This document shows positions 49,480-58,606 of a DNA stretch of 64,000 nucleotides, one piece after another. Source of the DNA: Chloroflexota bacterium (GTDB lineage Bacteria > Chloroflexota > Anaerolineae > Promineifilales > Promineifilaceae); contig JABFFZ010000021.1 of NCBI GenBank assembly GCA_013112725.1, positions 1-64,000 of the forward strand, given 5' to 3'. The notes below the pieces were generated by a model. That model saw nothing but the letters and a program-made list of their open reading frames with translations, searched no databases and was not told the origin of the DNA. Position numbers and translations under genes: made by a program. Each line of letters starts with the position of its first letter. Within the stretch, counting starts at the first letter, position 1.

Positions 49480-52400
49480 GTGGAGACAACAGAATTCCGC
49501 TCTTTACGTATCAGCTTAGCATCCCCCGACCATATGCGCTCCTGGTCATACGGGGAAGTAACCAAACCAGAAACCATCAACTATCGCCGGTTGCGGCCGG
49601 AAAAAGATGGGTTGTTTTGCGAGGCCATCTTTGGCCCCACGCGTGATTGGCAATGTTATTGTGGCAAATATAAAAACGTGCGTTACAAGGGCATTGTTTG
49701 TGACAAATGTGGCGTAGAAGTTACCCGCTCCTCCGTGCGGCGGGAACGCATGGGACACATTGAACTGGCCGCACCCGTAGCCCACGTCTGGTATACCCGG
49801 CGTGTGCCCAGCCATATGGGGCTGTTGTTGAACGTATCCCGGCGTAATCTGGATCGTGTCCTCTATTTTGCCCAATACGTCATTACCCACGTGGACGAAG
49901 AAGCCCGGCAGCGGGCGCTCAAGCGTTTGCAGGAAGAGTTAGAAGAAGCCGAATTGCGCTTTGAAGAAGATTTGCAGAGCAACATCGGTCAGGCTACTTC
50001 TGATGCCCAGGGGCGTTTGTTAGAGTTGGAAGCGGCGTTGCTGGAGCTAAACGAAACCTTTGATGATCGTTTGTCTGCGGCCACTGACGAGGTGGTGCGC
50101 GAGGCAAAGGCTGTTGAGCAGCGGCTTAAAAACGCCAAAGATAAACCGGCCGCGGAAGATATTATGCTGGCCGGGCAGCTTGTAGTAAGCGCTGGCGAAA
50201 AAGTAGGCCGCGAACATAGTGTGTTGGTGCAAGAAATCACCACTGAGCGCCTGAATGAGGTGCAGCGTGAATATGAAGAAGATCATCAAAGCAAATTGGC
50301 CGCGCTGCAAAAAGAGCTAGACGAACTGCGTGGCGAAACACAGGCGGTGGGCGACGATATGCGTGGTGATTTGTCCGTCAAATTGTCGCGTTTGCGCCAG
50401 CAAGCCCAGGCCAACCGGGAACAGTTGGAAAGCCTGGAGGCGATGGTTTTTCTCAATGAGAATGATTACCGGGAGTTAAAGAGCAAGTTTGGCAACGTCT
50501 TCCGCGCCGACATGGGCGCGGAGGCGCTGTATGACATTTTGCGGCGTATGGACCTGGATAAACTCTCCCGTGAGTTGTGGCGAGAGGTGCGCACGACCCG
50601 CTCCAAGCAGGCAGCCAAACGGGCTACGAAGCGGCTACAAGTGGTGGAGGCGCTGCGCAAGAGCGGCAACCGGCCCGAATGGATGATTTTGACGGTGCTG
50701 CCGGTGATCCCGCCTGATTTACGGCCGATGGTGCAGTTGGACGGCGGTCGTTTTGCCACCTCTGACCTGAATGATTTGTACCGCCGGGTGATCAACCGCA
50801 ACAACCGGTTGAAGCGGCTGCTGGAACTGGGCGCGCCGGATGTCATTGTGCGCAATGAAAAACGTATGTTGCAAGAGGCGGTGGACAGCCTGATTGACAA
50901 CAGCCAGCGTGGTAAGGCGCTCAGCCGCCGCGGCCGCCGCGAACTGAAATCCTTGTCTGATATGCTCAAAGGGAAGAAGGGGCGCTTCCGTCGCAATCTG
51001 TTGGGGAAACGTGTGGACTACTCTGGCCGTTCGGTCATTGTAGTCGGGCCAAACTTGAAGTTGGGCCAATGCGGTTTGCCTAAGACGATGGCGTTGGAAC
51101 TGTTCCGCCCGTTTGTGATTAGTAAGCTGGTGGAATATGGCTATGCCAGCAATGTGAAGGGAGCGCGCCGGGTGATTGAACGGCAGCAGCCGGAGGTTTG
51201 GCAGGTGTTGGAAGAGGTTATTGACGGCCGTCCCATCCTCCTGAACCGCGCGCCCACCCTGCACCGCCTGGGTATTCAGGCGTTTATGCCTATGCTGGTG
51301 GAAGGTAAAGCCATTCAACTGCATCCGCTGGTCTGCTCGGCGTTTAACGCCGACTTTGACGGCGACCAGATGGCGGTCCATGTGCCCCTGTCCCGCCGGG
51401 CAGTGGATGAGGCCATGGATTTGATGATGGCCACCCGCAATTTACTCAAACCGGCCAATGGTGAACCCATTGTGGGGCCGTCTAAAGATATGGTGTTGGG
51501 GGTGTATTACCTGACGTTGATGCGTGACGGCCGTAAAGGAGAAGGCCAGGTCTTTGCCAGTCTGGAAGAAGTAGAGACTGCTTATGAACTAGGCTACCTG
51601 GACATTCACGCCAAAATCAAGGTGCGTACCTATACCGTCAACAAAGAAGACCATTCCCGTTATAAGGATGGTAAGCCGCGCCAGAAGATCATCGAAACCT
51701 CCCCCGGACGTGTCTTGTTTAATCAAGTATTACCGGAGGAATTCCGGTTCGTCAACCAGGTATTGGACAAAGGGGGCGTTACCCGTCTGATCAACCGCGT
51801 TTACCGTCACTTGGGTGACGAAGCGACCATTAACCTGGTAGATGCCGTTAAGGCGATTGGCTTCCGCTATGCGACGGTATCTGGAACCACCATCGCCGTA
51901 TCTGACCTGACCATACCTGAAGAGCGACAGGGTATTTTGGATGGCGCGCTCAAGCGTGTAAACGAAATTGACCGGCAGTATCGCCGCGGTTTGCTCACCG
52001 AAGAAGAGCAGTATATGCGCACCATTGAAACCTGGAATGACGCCAAAGATAAGGTCGAAAAGGCGGTGCGCGATGTAATGGATCCGGCCAGCCCCATTGC
52101 GGTCATGGCTTTGTCTGGCGCGGGTAAGGGTGGGTTTGGGCCTATCACCCAGTTGGCCGGTATGCGTGGTTTGATGGCGGATCCGCAAGGACGCATCATT
52201 CCCGTACCCATTCAGTCCAATTTCCGTCAGGGCCTGGATACCCTGGAGTATTTCATCTCTACGCATGGGGCGCGTAAAGGTCTGGCGGATACGGCTTTGC
52301 GTACAGCTGATGCTGGTTATCTGACCCGCCGTCTGGTGGATATTGCCCAGGATATGATTGTCATGGGCGCAGATTGTGGTACGGATAAGGGTATTCATGT

Positions 52401-53874
52401 GCGGCGTTCCGATAATTTTGGCAAACAAACGTTATCGGAACGGATTCTGGGCCGGGTATCGGCGGAGGAGATTATGGACCCCGACACCAATGAACCGGTG
52501 GTGCGTATTGGTGACTACTTTACCGATACGGCGGCGGAACGTGTTGAGGAGTTGGGCGTCGAAGAAGTATATGTCTTTTCACCCATGACATGTGAACTGC
52601 GACGTGGTATTTGCACCAAATGTTATGGCCTGGACCTGGCACGAGGCAAACCGGTAGAGCGGGGCACGGCTGTTGGCATTGTGGCCGCACAGTCCATTGG
52701 TGAACCTGGTACCCAGTTGACCTTGCGTACTTTCCATACCGGTGGTACCGCTTCGGCTGCTGGTGACATCACCCAGGGTTTGCCTCGTGTGGAAGAACTT
52801 TTTGAAGCGCGCCAGAAGCCTAAAGGTGAGGCTGTTATCACCGAGATTGGCGGCCGCGCTGAAGTGCGTATGGTTGACGGTGTGCGCCATGTGTTTGTAA
52901 CCGACACCAAACTGGTAGACGATGTGTATGAAATCCCCGAAGGCTGGGTGGTAAAAATTGGTGATAATGACACCGTTGAACCAGGTGGGATTTTGGCGGA
53001 GAAAGAGGATGAGGTCATCTCGGCCCGCCATGGTGGCCGCGTATCACGCAATGGTGACCGGGTGACGGTTGTCTGGGAAAGCCGTGATGAGCGAGATTAT
53101 GAAATCCCGGCCGGTATGCGCCTGCTGGTTTCTGATGGCGAGGAAGTGTTTGCCGGTGGCCAGTTAACCGAAGGTTCTAAAAACCCGCACCGCATTCTGG
53201 ATATTTTGGGTCGTGACGCCGTGACCCAATATCTACTGCAAGAAATGCAACAGGTTTACCGGCCACAAGGCCAGAATATCCATGACAAGCATTTTGAGGT
53301 TATCATCCGCAAGATGTTGAGCAAAGTGGTCATTACCAATTCCGGTGATACGGAAATGCTGCCCGGTGAGTTGGTAGAACTGGCGATCTTCATGGAAGCG
53401 AACGAAGAAATCATGGAGGAAGGCGGTGAACCGGCGCAGGCGGAACCGGTGTTGTTAGGGATTACGAAAGCCGCATTGAACACCGATAGTTTCCTGTCGG
53501 CCAGTTCGTTCCAGCATACCATCAAAGTCCTGGCCAGCGCGGCTATTGCCGGCGCTGAAGATAAGCTGATGGGCTTGAAGGAAAATGTTATCATCGGTAA
53601 GCTGATTCCGGCAGGCACGGGATTTGATTTGCACAACCGACCGGCGCCTGAGCCGGCGGATTTGCTGGACGAGGAAGAAGAGGAAGAGACGCCAGCGTTC
53701 GACTTCTCGATTCCGTTGATGATTGATGATAATACCGACCCGGCCATTTTAGAAGCTCTGGCGATGGCTAAAGAAAAGCAGTTGGCGGCTTCGGCAGTGG
53801 AAGAAGAGTATGAAATGGAATATGAGTATGGGCTGGATGATGATGACCTGGAAGGGTTTAGGGACGAAGAGTAG
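49480..53874 (+). CDS. rpoC: DNA-directed RNA polymerase subunit beta'
   Basis: The protein is 1464 aa from a GTG at 49480 with a strong GGGAGGT site. The zinc finger is C59, C61, C74, C77 (CYCGKYKN...CDKC). An about 150-residue coiled-coil insertion follows at roughly 135-320. The catalytic NADFDGDQMAVHVPL is near residue 622. The bridge/trigger region includes GTAVGIVAAQSIGEPGTQLT and TFHTGGTASAAGD. The C-terminus is long and acidic. rpoB, normally directly upstream, is not in this window. Codon-level constraint is visible: only two ACGGCCGT copies in 4.4 kb. Confidence 0.98.
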   Translation: METTEFRSLRISLASPDHMRSWSYGEVTKPETINYRRLRPEKDGLFCEAIFGPTRDWQCYCGKYKNVRYKGIVCDKCGVEVTRSSVRRERMGHIELAAPVAHVWYTRRVPSHMGLLLNVSRRNLDRVLYFAQYVITHVDEEARQRALKRLQEELEEAELRFEEDLQSNIGQATSDAQGRLLELEAALLELNETFDDRLSAATDEVVREAKAVEQRLKNAKDKPAAEDIMLAGQLVVSAGEKVGREHSVLVQEITTERLNEVQREYEEDHQSKLAALQKELDELRGETQAVGDDMRGDLSVKLSRLRQQAQANREQLESLEAMVFLNENDYRELKSKFGNVFRADMGAEALYDILRRMDLDKLSRELWREVRTTRSKQAAKRATKRLQVVEALRKSGNRPEWMILTVLPVIPPDLRPMVQLDGGRFATSDLNDLYRRVINRNNRLKRLLELGAPDVIVRNEKRMLQEAVDSLIDNSQRGKALSRRGRRELKSLSDMLKGKKGRFRRNLLGKRVDYSGRSVIVVGPNLKLGQCGLPKTMALELFRPFVISKLVEYGYASNVKGARRVIERQQPEVWQVLEEVIDGRPILLNRAPTLHRLGIQAFMPMLVEGKAIQLHPLVCSAFNADFDGDQMAVHVPLSRRAVDEAMDLMMATRNLLKPANGEPIVGPSKDMVLGVYYLTLMRDGRKGEGQVFASLEEVETAYELGYLDIHAKIKVRTYTVNKEDHSRYKDGKPRQKIIETSPGRVLFNQVLPEEFRFVNQVLDKGGVTRLINRVYRHLGDEATINLVDAVKAIGFRYATVSGTTIAVSDLTIPEERQGILDGALKRVNEIDRQYRRGLLTEEEQYMRTIETWNDAKDKVEKAVRDVMDPASPIAVMALSGAGKGGFGPITQLAGMRGLMADPQGRIIPVPIQSNFRQGLDTLEYFISTHGARKGLADTALRTADAGYLTRRLVDIAQDMIVMGADCGTDKGIHVRRSDNFGKQTLSERILGRVSAEEIMDPDTNEPVVRIGDYFTDTAAERVEELGVEEVYVFSPMTCELRRGICTKCYGLDLARGKPVERGTAVGIVAAQSIGEPGTQLTLRTFHTGGTASAAGDITQGLPRVEELFEARQKPKGEAVITEIGGRAEVRMVDGVRHVFVTDTKLVDDVYEIPEGWVVKIGDNDTVEPGGILAEKEDEVISARHGGRVSRNGDRVTVVWESRDERDYEIPAGMRLLVSDGEEVFAGGQLTEGSKNPHRILDILGRDAVTQYLLQEMQQVYRPQGQNIHDKHFEVIIRKMLSKVVITNSGDTEMLPGELVELAIFMEANEEIMEEGGEPAQAEPVLLGITKAALNTDSFLSASSFQHTIKVLASAAIAGAEDKLMGLKENVIIGKLIPAGTGFDLHNRPAPEPADLLDEEEEEETPAFDFSIPLMIDDNTDPAILEALAMAKEKQLAASAVEEEYEMEYEYGLDDDDLEGFRDEE

Positions 53875-53895
53875 GCAGTGAGTAGTGAGTAACGG

Positions 53896-53930
53896 AAACG
53901 GCCGTCTGAAATTCCAGACGGCCGTTTTTT
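53896..53930 (+). terminator. rpoC terminator built from two ACGGCCGT octamers
   Basis: AAACGGCCGTCTG pairs with CAGACGGCCGTTT around AAATTC and is followed by TTTT ATTTT. It separates convergent rpoC and polyprenyl synthase genes and may serve both. Confidence 0.92.
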
Positions 53931-53934
53931 ATTT

Positions 53935-54957
53935 TCAATAATCTCTCTTAAGTAGCATATCAGTCAGTTGATTCAGGGCGATATAGGCGGGGCCGCTGGG
54001 ATGGGCGGCTTCTAAATTGCTGAGGGCGCTTTGAGTATAAGCGGTGGCTTTGGTGGTAGCAAAGTCACGAGCGCCGGTCTGGTCGAGTAGTTCCACTGCC
54101 TGATGCACAAACGCGCTGTCGGTTTCTTCCTGGGTGTATAACTGGCGCAAGTCGGCGCTGTGTTCCAGGCCATAGAGGACGGGCAGCGTTTTCTTTTTAG
54201 TGGTGATATCGGTGGAGGCGGATTTGCCGATGAGTGTTTCATCGCCCCAGATGCCCAAGATGTCATCAATAACCTGGAAGGCCAGCCCGGCGTCCAGACC
54301 GTATTGGGCATAGTGGGCGATGGTGTCGTCATCTTGCCCGGCAACCAGGGCGCCTAATTCGGCACACAGGGAGAGGAGTACGGCCGTTTTCCCCGTGATC
54401 ATTTCGATATATTCATCCACATTCACCCGGTCTCGTTTTTCAAAGTCCATATCGGTGTGTTGGCCTTGTGTCAGCCGCACACACGTTTCGTCAAAGCGGC
54501 GCAGGGCGCGCACCACCCGCTCGGCCGGGACGCCCCGATCATAGAGCCGGTTGAGTGCTAGATGGGCCAGGGCAAACATGGCGTCGCCGGCGTTGATGGC
54601 CTGCTCGATGCCCCAAATCTGCCACAGCGTTTCCCGGCCACGCCGGGTGGGGCTGGCGTCTTCAATGTCATCGTGGATGAGTGAGAAGTTGTGCAGCAGT
54701 TCGACGGCGGCAGCGGCGGGCACAGCCTGCCGCCAATCGCCGCCGGCCGCCTGGCAGACCAGCAGTAGCAGCACCGGCCGAATCTGTTTACCGGCGTTGA
54801 CGTCGGCCGGCCGCAAGTCCCGGTCACGCCAGCCCATGTGGTAGTGCATCATGCCGTAATACAGGTCTGGCACTCCCCCATCCGCCTGCAAAACCGCCCG
54901 CATTTCCTCATCCAAGGCGATTCGCATTTCCTTTCCTAAACTTTCTAGCTCTCTCAT
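53935..54957 (-). CDS. Polyprenyl diphosphate synthase
   Basis: This 340-aa all-helical trans-prenyltransferase has the first Asp-rich motif LIHDDIEDASPTRRG, the second FQVIDDILGIWGDE, and GKQIRPVLLLL near the N-terminus. It condenses IPP with allylic diphosphates; chain length cannot be fixed from sequence. An AAGGA site lies 6 bases before the ATG. The type 2 IPP isomerase gene is about 1.1 kb upstream on the same strand, so the isoprenoid genes are clustered but interrupted by accessory genes. Confidence 0.95.
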   Translation of the reverse strand: MRELESLGKEMRIALDEEMRAVLQADGGVPDLYYGMMHYHMGWRDRDLRPADVNAGKQIRPVLLLLVCQAAGGDWRQAVPAAAAVELLHNFSLIHDDIEDASPTRRGRETLWQIWGIEQAINAGDAMFALAHLALNRLYDRGVPAERVVRALRRFDETCVRLTQGQHTDMDFEKRDRVNVDEYIEMITGKTAVLLSLCAELGALVAGQDDDTIAHYAQYGLDAGLAFQVIDDILGIWGDETLIGKSASTDITTKKKTLPVLYGLEHSADLRQLYTQEETDSAFVHQAVELLDQTGARDFATTKATAYTQSALSNLEAAHPSGPAYIALNQLTDMLLKRDY

Positions 54958-55069
54958 TGATTATCCTTCCATAAGTTTCGCCATAAACTTAGCAAGTCAA
55001 GTCAGGCGGCCGCAATATCAATTCGTTCTTGATTTATACCAACAAAGGGCATAATCTGACATTTTAGCC

Positions 55070-55182
55070 GGCGGTTGAAACCGCGCCTACACGTGCAAAG
55101 TCGGCCTTCGCCGACTGGTCTCCAGACCGCGCAGGCGGTCTTTGCCCTTGTTGCCGCGAATTCCATTCGCCGGGCAAAATGA
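55070..55182. repeat. Cluster of GC-rich intergenic palindromes
   Basis: Several short stems occur in a row: GTCGGCCTTCGCCGAC, GACCGCGCAGGCGGTC, and GGCGAATGGAATTCGC on the minus strand. They lie between the polyprenyl synthase and nucleotidyltransferase genes. No gene is seen in 54958-55186. Confidence 0.65.
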
Positions 55183-55186
55183 CACT

Positions 55187-55693
55187 TTATGGCCTTTGAC
55201 AGTATAGCTTGCCCCCTTGAACGCGCACGATCGAGGCAATGTCATCCAGATAGCGCAAGGATTGACTATCTGCATAAGCTCGTAACTTGGCGATCACGGC
55301 CGAATCAGGGGGGGGGATGTAAGCAGCGCGACACATCTCATCAAAAGGTAGATAAGTGCGTTCGGCAATCATAGCGCGAAGTTCTGGCTCAATCGGGATA
55401 TAAAAGTCTATCTTGATATGGTAATACAAGTGAATGACGTTAAAAAAACTGCCACTTAAAGCGCGTTGGACGGCTATTTCATCTACGTGATAATGTGCTT
55501 CTTGCAGGCGACGCACAAATAACGATACAGTAAATTTTTCTGGACTGAGCAAAACATCCATATCCTGCGTAAAACGAGGTTCATCATGGGCGACTACAGC
55601 AATTCCTCCCCATAGAGCATGAACTGCGCCTATAGCTTCCAAAACATCAATAACACCACCAAATGCCTGGATTTGATCGAACTTTGGAGACAT
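55187..55693 (-). CDS. Nucleotidyltransferase-fold protein (AbiEii/DUF6036-like)
   Basis: The protein is 168 aa from the ATG at 55693 (MSPKFDQ). ALWGGIAVVAHDEPRFTQDM followed by DVLL matches the glycine-rich turn and DxD of minimal nucleotidyltransferases of the AbiEii/MNT type. The C-terminal half is helical. Relatives are toxins of bicistronic systems or standalone nucleotidyltransferases. The small interrupted gene upstream on the same strand (55764-56052) could be its partner. Reading upstream to 55828 adds residues without family character. Confidence 0.72.
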   Translation of the reverse strand: MSPKFDQIQAFGGVIDVLEAIGAVHALWGGIAVVAHDEPRFTQDMDVLLSPEKFTVSLFVRRLQEAHYHVDEIAVQRALSGSFFNVIHLYYHIKIDFYIPIEPELRAMIAERTYLPFDEMCRAAYIPPPDSAVIAKLRAYADSQSLRYLDDIASIVRVQGGKLYCQRP

Positions 55694-55763
55694 GGCTGGT
55701 TTATTCGATTCCTTAAACACCAAAAACAAGTCGGTGTGTCTCGCGGTCAACTCTTTCGGCAGG

Positions 55764-56052
55764 TCAGTCGGGGTGGTCTTCAGCCAGTATGAGACGCTTT
55801 TGGCGTAAAGCAAAATCGGCAGCAGCAAAGGCCATTTCGTTTTTTTTAGCTACCGATAGTTTTCGCAATTGTTTAATCGTAACCGTTCAGTTCCTCTGGA
55901 GACTTGACAAGTTTTTGCGCCTGAATAGCGGCAACTGCCTCTGGTAATAAACTTGTCAAGTCTGAACGCTTACGTTCAATCAATCTCCAATTGATGGATT
56001 CATATTTATTTCTATGAGTTTCCATACCTGTTGAAAAAGATGAGTTATTCAT
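55764..56052 (-). pseudogene. Small gene interrupted by palindromic element
   Basis: The 5' part has an AAAGG site and ATG at 56052 and reads to KYESINWRLI before the element. The 3' part (to TGA at 55764) reads QLRKLSVAKKNEMAFAAADF and ends ILAEDHPD. The two are in different frames. Removing the 95-bp element plus one 8-bp target copy joins them in frame as NWRLI-(E/K)-QLRKLSV, giving a protein of about 61 residues. As it stands the frame ends within 59 residues. The gene lies just upstream of the nucleotidyltransferase gene and could have encoded its partner. Family not recognised. Confidence 0.75.
55879..55973. mobile_element. Palindromic element, copy C, with 8-bp target duplication
   Basis: The 95-bp element starts GTAACCGTTCAG and ends CTGAACGCTTAC. 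It is flanked by GTTTAATC (55871-55878) and GTTCAATC (55974-55981), a target duplication with one mismatch. Inner arms are GACTTGACAAGTTT and AAACTTGTCAAGTC. Confidence 0.88.
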
Positions 56053-56074
56053 ATTTTGTTGCCTTTCGCACAGA

Positions 56075-57121
56075 TTAGAATTGGGTGTAGAGCGGTGTTT
56101 GCGCCAGGGTAGCCAGGTCTTGTGCGCCAGCGCAGAACATGGCGACGCGCAGTTCGGCCGTGATCGTTTCGGCCATTTCGATGACGCCGTCTACGCCGTC
56201 TTTATCGGCAGCGCGCAGGAAGTCACCGGCGAAACCAACCAGGTTGGCGCCCAGGGCAATGCACTTGGCCACGTCAATGCCGTTGCGGATGCCGCCGCTG
56301 GCGAAAATGGGTAGATGGGGGGCGGTGCGGCGGCAGTATTGGATGGACACGGCCGTGGGAATTCCCCAATCAATAAACGCGCCGGCTACTCGTGCATGGC
56401 GGGCGGTCGGGGCGCGGTGCATCTCTACCTGGCTCCAACTGGTGCCGCCGGCGCCGGCCACGTCAATGGCGGCTACACCCGCTTCGGCCAACCGCCGCGC
56501 CGTCTCCTCGGCAAAGCCCCAACCTACTTCTTTGGCAATAACGGGCACGGGCAGCTTCTGGCAGATTGCTTCAATTTTGGGCAGCAGGTTGGCAAAGTTA
56601 CCATCGCCTTCTGGCTGTACGGCCTCTTGCAGGGCATTGAAATGCAAGATGAGGGCATCGGCCTGAATCATTTCTACCAGCAGCAGGCACTCATCCAGTC
56701 CGTAGCCATAATTGAACTGCACGGCGCCCAGGTTGGCGAAGAGCAAAATATCGGGGGCTATATCACGCACCCGGTAAGTGTCAGCCAATGATTCGTCTTC
56801 GACGGCGGCGCGCATTGAGCCGAGGCCCATGGCGATGCCCGCCGCCTGCGCTCCGGCGGCCAATGTGCGGTTAATGGCGCGGGCTTCGGCCGTGCCGCCG
56901 GTCATGGAGGAGATGAGCAAAGGGGTTTTAAGCCTTTTGCCGAAGAGGGCGGTGGTGGTGGTGACGTCGGCCAGGTCAATTTCGGGAAGGGCCTGGTGCA
57001 TGAAGAAGTATTTTTCCAGACCGGTCGTCACTTTTTTGAAAGCGACGTCTTCTTCCAGGTTGATGCGAATGTGGTCAGCTTTGCGCCTTTCGGTAAGGTC
57101 TGGGGGAGGGGATAGGGTCAT
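56075..57121 (-). CDS. fni: Type 2 isopentenyl-diphosphate delta-isomerase
   Basis: The protein is about 348 aa from the ATG at 57121, where GGAGA lies at proper distance; an ATG at 57133 is also in frame. This FMN-dependent TIM-barrel enzyme has [48 protein letters not shown] and [13 protein letters not shown]. It interconverts IPP and DMAPP, feeding the nearby polyprenyl synthase. Motif coverage and length are complete. Confidence 0.96.
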   Translation of the reverse strand: MTLSPPPDLTERRKADHIRINLEEDVAFKKVTTGLEKYFFMHQALPEIDLADVTTTTALFGKRLKTPLLISSMTGGTAEARAINRTLAAGAQAAGIAMGLGSMRAAVEDESLADTYRVRDIAPDILLFANLGAVQFNYGYGLDECLLLVEMIQADALILHFNALQEAVQPEGDGNFANLLPKIEAICQKLPVPVIAKEVGWGFAEETARRLAEAGVAAIDVAGAGGTSWSQVEMHRAPTARHARVAGAFIDWGIPTAVSIQYCRRTAPHLPIFASGGIRNGIDVAKCIALGANLVGFAGDFLRAADKDGVDGVIEMAETITAELRVAMFCAGAQDLATLAQTPLYTQF

Positions 57122-57228
57122 GTATTTCTCCATTGGTTTGAATTTTACCAGGGGAGTATACCTTACTGCGCCACGCCAGGCACAAGGAACTATTGACGAC
57201 GGCCGTACCCCGCACCCATAATGCCCGT

Positions 57229-57486
57229 ATGTTTCAAGCTATACGTCAGGTGATTTTTGCATTTATGGCTGTTTGCTGTGGCCTGATTGGGTTGTTCTGG
57301 TTCTGGTTTATGTATCAGTTCAGTCTGAAATGGCTGGATGCCGACGGCAACGTTGGGCCAGCGACGGGAGCAACCGTTGTTTTTGGCCGTGAAGGCGCCT
57401 ATTGGATTGGTGCTATCGCCTTGGGCTGGCTGCTGCTGGCGCTCTTTTTCGGCTTTATGCAGTGGCGGGTATCCCGAACTCCGTAA
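57229..57486 (+). CDS. Small two-helix membrane protein
   Basis: The protein is 85 aa from the ATG at 57229 (MFQAIRQ). Two transmembrane helices (about 6-30 and 55-75) flank a short outside loop with [20 protein letters not shown]. No family is recognised. The stop TAA is the first part of a tandem-word spacer. It is divergent from the IPP isomerase gene. Confidence 0.65.
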   Translation: MFQAIRQVIFAFMAVCCGLIGLFWFWFMYQFSLKWLDADGNVGPATGATVVFGREGAYWIGAIALGWLLLALFFGFMQWRVSRTP

Positions 57487-57553
57487 TCCGTGAGGCGTAA
57501 TCCGTGAGCCGTGGTCTGGTTACGGATTACCGATTACGGATTCGGATTACCGT
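57484..57553. repeat. Tandem-word inverted spacer (word TAATCCG)
   Basis: TAATCCGTGAGGCGTAATCC is mirrored by GGTTACGGATTACCGATTAC and more. It holds the stops of both converging genes (57486 and 57534); the last residues NGNPNP of the leftward gene are encoded by it. Confidence 0.85.
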
Positions 57554-58469
57554 TTACCATCCGCTCTGTCCATGTCTGGCGATTGGCGTCGAAGTGGGAA
57601 ACGGCCGTTTCCGCAAACGGCGCCATCTTACGGCTAAAGTAGCTGGGCAGTCCTTCAGCAGATAGATTGTCCAGTGTTTGGGCGTAGCTGCGCAAGATAT
57701 GTTCATCGAGCAGGCCGCCGCCGGTCCGGCCTACGGCCGTGACTGTCTCTACCCCTTTTTTGCCCCATTCCACCAGGTCTAAAGCCATCAGCCCGCTCAC
57801 TTTGGCCGGGCTGGTTTCTTCTTCTTTCGCCATTGTTTCCATTTGCGTCCAGAGCGTTTCCAGGCGGGGAAGGAGATTGGTGGTGTTTTGGAAGAGACGG
57901 CCGTATTGCTGGCGCAGTTCCTCGGCTGTTTGTTTTATATCATCTGCGGAGAGCGGCGGGATATTGACGGTCTGGGCGCTTTTATCAGAGGCGGCATGTA
58001 AGGTATCCAACAATTCATCCAGGCTGTCAATCTGTGTTTCTTCGGCCAGCACACCATTTTCCTTCAATTGGGTCACCAGCCGGTGCAGGAAGACTTTGCT
58101 GCCGTTGGCGGCGTCGCTGGCAATAGCAAACATCCACAGCGGCGAGAAGCGGATCCATAGCAGCCCGGCCATATCAACCACCGACCCAGCCATGCGGCGG
58201 GGCATAAAGTTGCCTTCCAGGTTACGGGTGGGCACGGCCGTCAGTACACTGCGGTCCATTTGCGCTACCTGCTCAATCAAAAACTGTTGCAAGTCGCCAA
58301 TGGTGACGCGGTAAAGAGTGGATTGCTGCAGGGTGGGGGGGATGAGGGTTTCGGTGAGCAGCACGGCCGTGCCGCCCCCTACCGCCGCCAGGGAACGGAT
58401 GGTACGCTCCGGGATGGAAAGCAAAAAGCCAAGCTGTTTACGGGTTTCGGGATTTAGATTGTTGAACAT
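57534..58469 (-). CDS. Conserved hypothetical protein, possibly EcsC-like
   Basis: The protein is 311 aa from the ATG at 58469, with GAGGAG at good spacing. It is mainly helical with an amphipathic/hydrophobic segment near AGSVVDMAGLLWIRFSPLWM. The region TIRSLAAVGGGTAVLLTETL and KGVETVTAVGRTGG recall EcsC-type peripheral membrane proteins, but the match is weak. The C-terminal NGNPNP comes from the spacer repeat. Function unknown. Confidence 0.6.
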   Translation of the reverse strand: MFNNLNPETRKQLGFLLSIPERTIRSLAAVGGGTAVLLTETLIPPTLQQSTLYRVTIGDLQQFLIEQVAQMDRSVLTAVPTRNLEGNFMPRRMAGSVVDMAGLLWIRFSPLWMFAIASDAANGSKVFLHRLVTQLKENGVLAEETQIDSLDELLDTLHAASDKSAQTVNIPPLSADDIKQTAEELRQQYGRLFQNTTNLLPRLETLWTQMETMAKEEETSPAKVSGLMALDLVEWGKKGVETVTAVGRTGGGLLDEHILRSYAQTLDNLSAEGLPSYFSRKMAPFAETAVSHFDANRQTWTERMVNGNPNP

Positions 58470-58606
58470 ACTTCTCCTCATAAATTGGGCATCCTTGCCC
58501 GATTTTGCCATGCCAGGGAGTACGCAGCCAGCAGCCTATGGTTGCACACGGGCCAGAGGTTTCATGTTACAATAACGGCCGTGAAATGTGGTAAAAGAAG
58601 GATTGT

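Noticed and set aside
50000-50440. Foreign insertion in rpoC
   Set aside because: The coiled-coil region is in frame, has the same composition as the rest, and lineage-specific insertions there are known in bacterial beta' subunits.
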